Assembly: GCF_029227915.1 (NCBI RefSeq)
Contig: NC_079875.1
Location: forward strand, 2,604,001 to 2,668,000
Source: Hydractinia symbiolongicarpus
Lineage: Eukaryota; Cnidaria; Hydrozoa; Anthoathecata; Hydractiniidae
Direction: 5' to 3'
Length of the DNA stretch: 64,000 nt
The position numbers and the translations under genes were made by a program. The notes beneath the pieces were generated by a model. That model made no database searches. It was not told the origin of the DNA and saw only the letters and a list, made by a program, of their open reading frames with translations. Shown here one piece after another: positions 50,563 through 56,080 of this stretch (its first letter is position 1; each line of letters opens with the position of its first letter).

Positions 50563-51156
50563 ATGGCAGAGATTTATCCAAAGCTACCCACGGCTCCTGA
50601 GTATTCGAGCGAGCGGGACAAGTTTAATACTAATACCGTGAACTCTCAACTTGAGGAGCTTATAAAATTAAAAAACAAATTCAACACAAAGTATGAGAAA
50701 TACAACAAGGCATTACACCGATTAGTGCTTTTAAATGCCGGCGCGGGCACCCTAACCATTGCCTTCGGTATTGGTTCAATAGTAACGGGCGCTACCCTTA
50801 TTGGAATCACCGTTTCTGTCGGATTGGGTGGTGTCGCCCTATCTGGCTCTATTTCCACCGGCATTATCACAGCCATGATTAAAAAATATCAGAGCAAACT
50901 TGACAAAGTCATGAAATTATATGATGTTGCGACGTCTGCCATCGCCGTGTTTGAAAACTCCTTCTCGCGGGCGCTGAATAATGATGACATTAGTCACATT
51001 GAATTTCAAACCCTGTGTGGTATATACTACGAAGCTCTGGACAAGATGACGAAAACCGACAGAAAGATGGAGAGCGAAACGCGCAACCAGTTTGAAAAAA
51101 GTCTAATGGCCGAGGTCCAAAGTCTAAAAAAGACATTAAATCAGGAACAAAGTTAG
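50563..51156 (+). CDS. Two-helix membrane protein, paralog B (197 aa)
   Basis: Longer paralog of the preceding gene. It keeps NSQLEELIKLKNKFN and KYEKYNKALHRL, then has a long Gly-rich hydrophobic region (LVLLNAGAGTLTIAFGIGS onward, about residues 54-106) that can span the membrane twice, KKYQSKLDKVMKLYD, and FENSFSRALN in place of the C-terminal helix of paralog A. An extra charged tail of about 35 residues (KMESETRNQFEKSLMAEV onward) is unique to this copy. The hydrophobic region is better preserved here, so this may be the ancestral form. The function is unknown. The gene ends in a convergent gap with a hairpin before the integrase. Confidence 0.65.
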   Translation: MAEIYPKLPTAPEYSSERDKFNTNTVNSQLEELIKLKNKFNTKYEKYNKALHRLVLLNAGAGTLTIAFGIGSIVTGATLIGITVSVGLGGVALSGSISTGIITAMIKKYQSKLDKVMKLYDVATSAIAVFENSFSRALNNDDISHIEFQTLCGIYYEALDKMTKTDRKMESETRNQFEKSLMAEVQSLKKTLNQEQS

Positions 51157-51355
51157 TAATGTGTGCCTGCATACCATTAGCATATTTCGTGTGCTATTTG
51201 AAAAATTAATATTTGAAAGTAAGGTGGTTTGTGACATTATGTGGCGCGATCGTCCCGAGCCATAGCGGCCCTATCTGCCGACCGCCCTGTGTGATCCCTG
51301 GCATCATCTTTACCAGATACAGGTAAAGATACTTTTTATGTATCGTCCCCCTTTT
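51157..51355. other. Convergent gap holding a mirrored copy of a gene end
   Basis: This gap has no gene. TGACATTATGTGGCGC (51232-51247) is the exact reverse complement of the last coding bases of the leftmost gene (42312-42327), and the hairpin at 51306-51330 matches the hairpin that follows that gene. The order coding end then hairpin is the same in both places, with a GC-richer spacer here. Confidence 0.5.
51306..51330. terminator. Hairpin between paralog B and integrase
   Basis: ATCTTTACC and GGTAAAGAT form a perfect 9-bp stem around a 7-nt loop. It lies 25 nt beyond the stop codon of the leftward integrase and could also serve the rightward unit ending at 51156. It is the near twin of the hairpin at 42265. 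Confidence 0.6.
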
Positions 51356-51685
51356 TCACCAACCTTGCACATAATCAGGAGGTAATTCTGTATCTTCAGG
51401 TATTAACATCAATTCCTCTTTTACAAAAGCCCGTCCAGGTCCGTCTTGAACATAGTACATTACACGGTTACCAGGTTGCGCTATTACCTCACGCAATCTA
51501 TATGTGTTTTTCGACCATATTCTATCGGTTGCCCGTCTCCGCCCATCATCATGCTCTTCACCAAGTTGTAGTAGATATCTATACAGGCCATCTTTAGGTA
51601 ATTCTACTTCAGGTGGATAATTCTCTCGTTTAGCAAGAGGCACCTCTTTCATTATAATAGCATCTTTTGGTTTCCTACCAATCAT
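51356..51685 (-). CDS. INT: Integrase, C-terminal fragment (109 codons from an internal ATG)
   Basis: This frame holds the integrase tail: MIGRKPKDAI, KEVPLAKRENYPP, LPKDGLYRYLL, RRRATDRIWSKNTYRLRE and a beta-rich end with VKEELMLIPEDTELPPDY. The tail resembles the small SH3/chromo-like DNA- or histone-contacting domain found after the core in this family. Coding similarity continues upstream of the ATG at 51685 to about 51810, so the ATG is internal and this is not a separate gene. Confidence 0.8.
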   Translation of the reverse strand: MIGRKPKDAIIMKEVPLAKRENYPPEVELPKDGLYRYLLQLGEEHDDGRRRATDRIWSKNTYRLREVIAQPGNRVMYYVQDGPGRAFVKEELMLIPEDTELPPDYVQGW

Positions 51686-51765
51686 CTGCGTCTTTGTATC
51701 GTTTAGCCTATCAATCAGTTTATACAGATGCTTAACCCATGTAGATGATACCTTTTCCGAATCAT

Positions 51766-52338
51766 TCAGTTCTTGAGCATCTTGTATTTTGAATAAATTT
51801 TCCGCAATATCTTGTTCAACGCCTCAACAAAAGCTGTGTGCGTATGCTTATATTTTGTAGTCGCCCTTTTAATTTCAACCTTATGCTTCTCCAACAGCTT
51901 TGTCACATCTGCTTTGAATTCTGAACCGTTATCACATTGGAAAGTTTTTGGATAAGTTAATGGTCCGGCCTTGTAGATGTCTTCAATCATAGCGGCAACC
52001 TCTTTGGCTTTCTTAGTCCTCAAAGGTCGGGCTACTTTGTATCTGGAAGCAGCATCGATTCCCGACAAAATGTACTTATATTTATTACTATACAGTATGT
52101 CACCGGGCATGTACAATAAATCGAATTGATGTAAACCATTAGGGGTGGTAACTTCATAATGTGGTCTTTCAACATGTTTTGGAGCGGGTAAATGTACTTG
52201 CCAAAATGCTTGTTTTAATAGCCACTTCTTAATCTCCTTTGGTTTGAAACCGAATCCTCTTAAATTCTGAACAGCCTTTTGTCCTTTCCATAAATTTTGA
52301 GGTTGATAGTAAGTCTCTTGAAGTTTAGAGTTTGACAT
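51766..52338 (-). CDS. INT: Integrase, N-terminal fragment with catalytic core (190 codons)
   Basis: Residues about 1-60 form a basic helical region (GQKAVQNLRGFGFKPKEIKK). The RNase H-like core follows, with the first Asp in HQFDLLYMPGD, the second in FQCDNGSEF and the Glu in TAFVEALNK. Exactly 35 residues separate the second Asp from the Glu, the D,D(35)E spacing of retroviral and Polinton integrases. All three catalytic residues are present in this fragment; the last 12 or so residues before its stop are out of frame. Confidence 0.88.
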   Translation of the reverse strand: MSNSKLQETYYQPQNLWKGQKAVQNLRGFGFKPKEIKKWLLKQAFWQVHLPAPKHVERPHYEVTTPNGLHQFDLLYMPGDILYSNKYKYILSGIDAASRYKVARPLRTKKAKEVAAMIEDIYKAGPLTYPKTFQCDNGSEFKADVTKLLEKHKVEIKRATTKYKHTHTAFVEALNKILRKIYSKYKMLKN

Positions 52339-52400
52339 GTTTTATTTATGCACACCTTTATTTATCTCCTCTTTTGTTATGATGTGGTACGATAAAAGTG

Positions 52401-52407
52401 CTTAAAG
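52401..52407 (+). promoter_or_regulatory. CTTAAAG box before the first SAP gene
   Basis: CTTAAAGTTTTTTATATATT begins 28 nt before the ATG at 52429. The same heptamer begins exactly 34 nt before the ATGs at 52955, 53868 and 54512. This is the most divergent member. Confidence 0.45.
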
Positions 52408-52428
52408 TTTTTTATATATTATATTAAT

Positions 52429-52698
52429 ATGTCAGACATGGATACCACACCGGATTATAAATTGATGAAACTGAGAGAGTTGCGAGAGGTTGCCAAATCC
52501 CGCGGAATTAAGTATATCGTGGGTATGAGAAAGGCTAAACTGGTTGAGGTGATTGAGAAGAATGATCTCGACCCATCCTACACCATCGATCTGGATACCA
52601 AGAATGAATGGTATGGATACTGTTCAAGGTGGAGGTCGAAAAACAGGGAGGCATATCTAAAAGCTCAAAAACGTTATAACGACAAAAGATCCAAGTGA
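52429..52698 (+). CDS. Small SAP-domain protein (89 aa)
   Basis: Residues about 11-42 (YKLMKLRELREVAKSRGI, then MRKAKLVEVIEK) form a helix-turn-helix of the SAP/Rho-N type, a small DNA-binding fold that contacts nucleic acid; the same fold opens the polymerase of this element. The tail is basic and aromatic (WYGYCSRWRSKNREAYLKAQ) and may add nucleic-acid affinity. It is the shortest of three SAP genes placed in tandem before polB, each with its own box and its own downstream hairpin. The role is unknown; DNA binding is inferred from the fold. The divergent integrase starts 90 bp upstream. Confidence 0.7.
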   Translation: MSDMDTTPDYKLMKLRELREVAKSRGIKYIVGMRKAKLVEVIEKNDLDPSYTIDLDTKNEWYGYCSRWRSKNREAYLKAQKRYNDKRSK

Positions 52699-52713
52699 TT
52701 GAACAACCCTTTT

Positions 52714-52737
52714 TTTGTTACTCGTCTGAGTAACAAA
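52714..52737. terminator. Hairpin after the first SAP gene
   Basis: TTTGTTACTC and GAGTAACAAA form a perfect 10-bp stem with a 4-nt loop, 15 nt after the stop codon at 52698. The arm sequence is identical to those of the two hairpins downstream. Confidence 0.7.
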
Positions 52738-52740
52738 TGT

Positions 52741-52806
52741 TGGTGGGTGGGTACCCATGGTGTACCGGTCACGGCCCTCTAGGTGCTGGTGGGTGGGTAC
52801 CCATGG
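52741..52806 (+). repeat. Two copies of a GGTGGGTGGGTACCCATGG repeat
   Basis: TGGTGGGTGGGTACCCATGG occurs at 52741-52760 and 52787-52806, and a third time at 53722-53741 at the equivalent place after the next SAP gene. The inner GGGTACCC is palindromic. The flanking text (GTATGTGTGTTTTAGCGTG and CAACACGGTTTACGATTT) is also shared between the two intergenic regions, showing that the whole spacer was duplicated with the gene. Confidence 0.85.
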
Positions 52807-52920
52807 TCTAACCGGTGTATGTGTGTTTTAGCGTGTTTTACTACAATTTTAGCATAGTGGGGCAACCACAAACTAGGACACTCACGACCCTTCAACACGG
52901 TTTACGATTTTAAAAACTGT

Positions 52921-52927
52921 CTTAAAG
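52921..52927 (+). promoter_or_regulatory. CTTAAAG box of the second SAP gene
   Basis: CTTAAAGATTACAGATCGTA begins 34 nt before the ATG at 52955 and continues into TATATCG...AAGCATG. It matches the boxes before 53868 and 54512 over most of the 34 nt. Confidence 0.6.
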
Positions 52928-52954
52928 ATTACAGATCGTATATCGTACACAAGC

Positions 52955-53554
52955 ATGACATCGAGAAATACAGTTCCCGAATTAAGAGCTCTCGCTAGAG
53001 AACGCGGCCTACGTGGCTACTCAAGGCTCAGAAAGGCCGATCTGATCCGTAAATTGACACCCACTACTGTGTCAGCACCGGTTAAACCGGTACCAGAACC
53101 CGAACTACAACCTTCAGAACCCGAAATACAACCTACACCATTGGAATCGAAAACTGTAGAACAACTAAAGAAACTCGTCGGAGAAAATGGTCTACATGGC
53201 TACTATTTGCTCAGAAAGGATGAGCTTATCGAATTATTGACACCCACTACAGTGTCAGCACCGGTTAAACCGGTACCCGTGCCAAAAATGCACCCGATCT
53301 TATTTCGAAACATTGATGTGGATGGAGAGACATCACCGAGATTAACCCTACGTTACTACGATGATGAATGTCGGAGTAGTAGTTCTGTTATCATAGATCT
53401 GTCGAATTACAAAAATTTCAACGTGTGGGATATACCCGAAGAGTACAGGGTGAATGCCGTCTTTGACAGGAAGCTTATCATAATGATTCTTAGTTGTATT
53501 CGTTGTTGTAGTAATTATTATGATGAATATCATTATGATAAACATTTCCGATGA
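52955..53554 (+). CDS. SAP-domain protein with two SAP repeats (199 aa)
   Basis: Residues about 6-36 (VPELRALARERGLRGYSRLR) and 66-95 (TVEQLKKLVGENGLHGYYLL) are two SAP-like helix-turn-helix units, each followed by the same linker LTPTTVSAPVKPVP. The first 110 or so bases are over 90% identical to the start of polB at 54512, including the promoter, so this gene began as a copy of the polB 5' end. The C-terminal part (from about residue 110) is unlike the polymerase: a beta-rich segment with RNIDVDGETSPRLTLRYYDD and a tail with a run of Cys and Tyr. A second open frame starts at 53551 overlapping the stop, so the gene may be frameshifted near its end. Confidence 0.7.
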   Translation: MTSRNTVPELRALARERGLRGYSRLRKADLIRKLTPTTVSAPVKPVPEPELQPSEPEIQPTPLESKTVEQLKKLVGENGLHGYYLLRKDELIELLTPTTVSAPVKPVPVPKMHPILFRNIDVDGETSPRLTLRYYDDECRSSSSVIIDLSNYKNFNVWDIPEEYRVNAVFDRKLIIMILSCIRCCSNYYDEYHYDKHFR

Positions 53555-53706
53555 TTCTATTCACCGGACAGGGTATCGGTGTCTTCAAGGAGATATCTGA
53601 CAAATCGGTAGGATCATCCAATATATCGATTGGCTGCCGGTATTACTTTGTGTTGAAGGATTACGGAACTAGTTTGTTACTCGATCGAGTAACAAATGTG
53701 GACTAA
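53551..53706 (+). CDS. Possible continuation of the second SAP gene in another frame (51 codons)
   Basis: ATG 53551 overlaps the previous stop (ATGA). The 51 codons run to TAA 53704-53706 and end with SLLLDRVTNVD, encoded through the hairpin at 53673. The third SAP gene ends in the similar LLLTRVTN, also encoded across its hairpin. This likeness suggests that the segment was the C-terminus of the second SAP gene before a one-base change, or that the hairpin only happens to be readable in this frame. Confidence 0.35.
   Translation: MILFTGQGIGVFKEISDKSVGSSNISIGCRYYFVLKDYGTSLLLDRVTNVD
53673..53696. terminator. Perfect 24-nt palindrome after the second SAP gene
   Basis: TTTGTTACTCGA is followed directly by its reverse complement. 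Its arm is the same as in the hairpins at 52714 and 54416. It lies about 120 nt after the stop at 53554 but within the continuation frame. Confidence 0.7.
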
Positions 53707-53721
53707 CGACCCTCGAAGTGC

Positions 53722-53741
53722 TGGTGGGTGGGTACCCATGG
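53722..53741 (+). repeat. Third copy of the GGTGGGTGGGTACCCATGG repeat
   Basis: TGGTGGGTGGGTACCCATGG lies 26 nt after the hairpin at 53673 and is followed by the same GTATGTGTGTTTTAGCGTG text as the copy at 52787, marking the duplicated spacer. Confidence 0.85.
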
Positions 53742-53833
53742 TCTATCGATGTATGTGTGTTTTAGCGTGATGGTTGTATTACAAACGATGACACTCATTA
53801 CACTCCAACACGGTTTACGATTTATAAAACCAT

Positions 53834-53840
53834 CTTAAAG
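53834..53840 (+). promoter_or_regulatory. CTTAAAG box of the third SAP gene
   Basis: CTTAAAGATTACATATAGTA begins exactly 34 nt before the ATG at 53868 and is nearly identical to the polB box. Confidence 0.6.
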
Positions 53841-53867
53841 ATTACATATAGTATATCACAACCAAGC

Positions 53868-54443
53868 ATGTCTTCAGGAATCGTTCTCGATTTGATATAC
53901 AGTAGAGAATATATTGATGACTTTGATCTTTTCACGGTCCCTGATTTAAGAGCCCGAGCGAGGTACCTTGGCCTACGTGGATCCTCGCGGCTCAGAAGGT
54001 CTGAGCTTATCGAATTATTGTTATCAACAGTACCCGCAAGATATCCCGATATGACTTTACCGCTCGTCCTAGGGATGCTGGATCTCGAAGTGACCGAATT
54101 TTCAGGACCCGTGATGAGACCAAATGTATCAGTGCCAAGACCGGTACCGGCACCGATTAGACCAGTACCAGCACGGGTTGAGGTTGATGATGAGGACGAC
54201 GCGGACGATGACATTGATGAAGATGATAGATGTATCTTTGTCTTTCTAAACGGAAGACCGCCACCATTGTTCATGGTAGAACAGGGCATTTTTGCTGCTG
54301 TTTATCGTGCGCATATAAATTGGAGAAGAGGGGGGATAAATGCCCTATATGTCGCGCATCCATCGATTTTGTCATTAGACAATATAATTGATTTGTTGGG
54401 GGGGGGGTCAGATTTTTTGTTACTCACGCGAGTAACAAATTAA
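53868..54443 (+). CDS. SAP-domain protein with acidic linker (191 aa)
   Basis: The N-terminus differs from its neighbours for about 20 residues. One SAP unit follows (VPDLRARARYLGLRGSSRLR, then RRSELIELL), a Pro/Val-rich linker (VPRPVPAPIRPVPARV) like that of polB, and a strongly acidic run (VDDEDDADDDIDEDDR). The C-terminal 75 residues look folded (CIFVFLNGRPPPLFMVEQGI, ALYVAHPSILSLDNIIDLL). Near the end, a run of ten G (54398-54407) encodes Gly-Gly-Gly, and the last codons lie in a hairpin. A slip in the G run would end the protein within that hairpin. The linker and acidic run mirror the layout of the polymerase N-terminus, again pointing to origin from it. The function is unknown. Confidence 0.65.
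   Translation: MSSGIVLDLIYSREYIDDFDLFTVPDLRARARYLGLRGSSRLRRSELIELLLSTVPARYPDMTLPLVLGMLDLEVTEFSGPVMRPNVSVPRPVPAPIRPVPARVEVDDEDDADDDIDEDDRCIFVFLNGRPPPLFMVEQGIFAAVYRAHINWRRGGINALYVAHPSILSLDNIIDLLGGGSDFLLLTRVTN
54416..54439. terminator. Hairpin at the end of the third SAP gene
   Basis: TTTGTTACTC and GAGTAACAAA form a 10-bp stem with a 4-nt loop. It overlaps the last codons of the gene ending at 54443 and lies 38 nt before the polB box. The arms are identical to those at 52714. Confidence 0.65.
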
Positions 54444-54477
54444 TCTTTTTTTTGGTTTCACGATTGTATCCAGCTAT

Positions 54478-54484
54478 CTTAAAG
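54478..54484 (+). promoter_or_regulatory. CTTAAAG box of polB
   Basis: CTTAAAGATTACATATAGTA begins 34 nt before the polB ATG and continues TATCATAACCAAGCATG into the start codon. It is almost the same as the box before the 53868 gene. Confidence 0.6.
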
Positions 54485-54511
54485 ATTACATATAGTATAT
54501 CATAACCAAGC

Positions 54512-56080
54512 ATGACTTCGAGAAATACAGTTGTTGAATTAAGAGCTCTCGCTAGAGAACGCGGCCTACGTGGCTACTCAAGGCTCAGAAAGGCCGATCT
54601 GATCGAATTATTGACACCCACTACTGTGTCAGCACCCATACCCATGCCGAGACCCACTAGACCCGTACCCATGCCGAGACCCACTAGACCCGTACCCATG
54701 CCGAGACCCACTAGACCCGTACCCATTCCGAGACACACTAGACCCATACCAGCACCCATACCAGCACCGAGACCAGGCACTAGCCAACAAGACATGGATT
54801 TGAAAAGCAAGTTGATCGAATGGAGAGACTGGTTAATAAATCATGTACCTAAGGCTATTAAGGAGAAAGCGAGCAAAGCTTTCAAAACCATGAAGGATAA
54901 GATCATGGGTTTGTATAAAAAGGGCAGTGGAGAGGAAGAGGAAGAGGTGGAGGAGGAGGAAGAGGAGGAAAACCCCTATACCCCCATTGAAGAAGCTTTT
55001 GTAGGTTCATACAAACGCTTCAAGATAAACTCGGATGGTGGGAAGAATGTCAGGGTCTTTCTCGAAAAGGTCGAGCACGTCGTAAATAGGTTGATGAGTG
55101 ACGTGCTCGGGCAGAAGAAGTCGCTGAAGACTCAGGCAACCTTGTGGGTGAAGTGGGTAAGGGAGGACACCAGCTCGACCGATGCCCCGTGTGTATATGT
55201 CGATAAAGCTTTCAATAGTTATATGGAGATACTACATGTCCATGGTGACATTTCTGATGTTTTTGATCGTATGTGTAATAAGATAATCGAGCAGATTGAA
55301 AACCCTGCTCTACCCGCCAGTGGGTTCACAATCGAAAGGATCCTACATATGCATGTGGACTTTCATAAACTGAAATTAACCAGAGGTAGTTCTTACTTGC
55401 CGCTGCCGGAGAACTTCAGTGGTAAGCGATCCGTGATTAACCCACATAACGAGGGTGACGAGGACTGTTTCAAATGGGCCGTTATCGCTGCTCTCAATCA
55501 TGGTAAGATCAATAATAACCCTGAACGAATCTCAATCCTTAGGAAGCATGATAAGTATAACTGGGATGGTCTAACTTTCCCAATGGCGCTAAATAACATA
55601 GATTTGTTTGAGAGAAGGAACCCTGATATCGCTTTGCATGTTTTAACAAAAGACGATGTGGAAGGTGTCTATATGTGTCGAAAGTCGAAGCATCTTGACC
55701 GGGATGAGACGGTTGTTTTGTTTTTACTGTGTGAAGGGGATAAGAGGCATTATATCGCTGTTAAGAACCTGAGCGGTGTCCTGAGCAAGGTCAACTCAAA
55801 GCATAAAAATAAAGAGTATTATTGCTTGAATTGTCTCTCTGGTTTTCCAAGCGAACAGAAAAGGGATGAGCACTTTGAGTATTGTAAGAATAACGATGCT
55901 GTTAATATTCAACTCCCTAGGGAGGGTAGCACCTTAACCTTCACCCACGGTCAATACCAGCTCAAAGCCCCATTCATCATGTATGCCGATTTCGAAGCTT
56001 TTACAAAACCTGAAGAGATAGAGTGTGGATCGTCCACCGAGAAAGTTGGTAAACATATCCCCACCGGATTCTGTTGTTAA
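54512..56080 (+). CDS. POLB: PolB fragment 1: SAP domain to exonuclease motif I (522 codons)
   Basis: Residues about 5-35 are a SAP unit (VVELRALARERGLRGYSRLR). Residues about 43-90 are a Pro/Arg linker made by a 27-bp minisatellite (four units from 54641, repeating MPRPTRPVP). An acidic run of Glu lies at about 142-156. NPHNEGDEDCFKWAVIAALN near residue 309 is a block conserved in polymerases of this type. A C2H2-like zinc finger (YCLNCLSGFPSEQKRDEHFE) lies near residue 436. The first exonuclease motif, IMYADFEAF with its Asp-x-Glu, lies near residue 489. The frame ends in TAA at 56078, and similarity to the family goes on in the same frame directly after it. Confidence 0.9.
   Translation: MTSRNTVVELRALARERGLRGYSRLRKADLIELLTPTTVSAPIPMPRPTRPVPMPRPTRPVPMPRPTRPVPIPRHTRPIPAPIPAPRPGTSQQDMDLKSKLIEWRDWLINHVPKAIKEKASKAFKTMKDKIMGLYKKGSGEEEEEVEEEEEEENPYTPIEEAFVGSYKRFKINSDGGKNVRVFLEKVEHVVNRLMSDVLGQKKSLKTQATLWVKWVREDTSSTDAPCVYVDKAFNSYMEILHVHGDISDVFDRMCNKIIEQIENPALPASGFTIERILHMHVDFHKLKLTRGSSYLPLPENFSGKRSVINPHNEGDEDCFKWAVIAALNHGKINNNPERISILRKHDKYNWDGLTFPMALNNIDLFERRNPDIALHVLTKDDVEGVYMCRKSKHLDRDETVVLFLLCEGDKRHYIAVKNLSGVLSKVNSKHKNKEYYCLNCLSGFPSEQKRDEHFEYCKNNDAVNIQLPREGSTLTFTHGQYQLKAPFIMYADFEAFTKPEEIECGSSTEKVGKHIPTGFCC
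54641..54748 (+). repeat. 27-bp minisatellite inside polB
   Basis: Four units, beginning near 54641, 54668, 54695 and 54722, repeat CCCATGCCGAGACCCACTAG plus ACCCGTA; the last unit has diverged. They encode the Pro/Arg linker between the SAP domain and the body of the polymerase, and linker length is likely to vary between copies. Confidence 0.85.

Larger units (their letters stand above)
51356..52338 (-). pseudogene. INT: Retroviral-type (DDE) integrase, broken by one frameshift
   Basis: A leftward gene of about 327 codons that would insert the element DNA into the chromosome. The N-terminal frame (from ATG 52338) has the catalytic core; the C-terminal frame carries the conserved tail. The frames are offset by one base near 51804-51814: the upstream frame ends at 51766 in unlike residues, while the other frame is open from there through QDAQELND and KVSSTWVKHLY into the tail. 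The change is -1 in the direction of translation, consistent with loss of one base; no slippery site is seen. It stands alone on its strand between two rightward blocks, its usual setting in Polintons being near polB. Confidence 0.88.
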
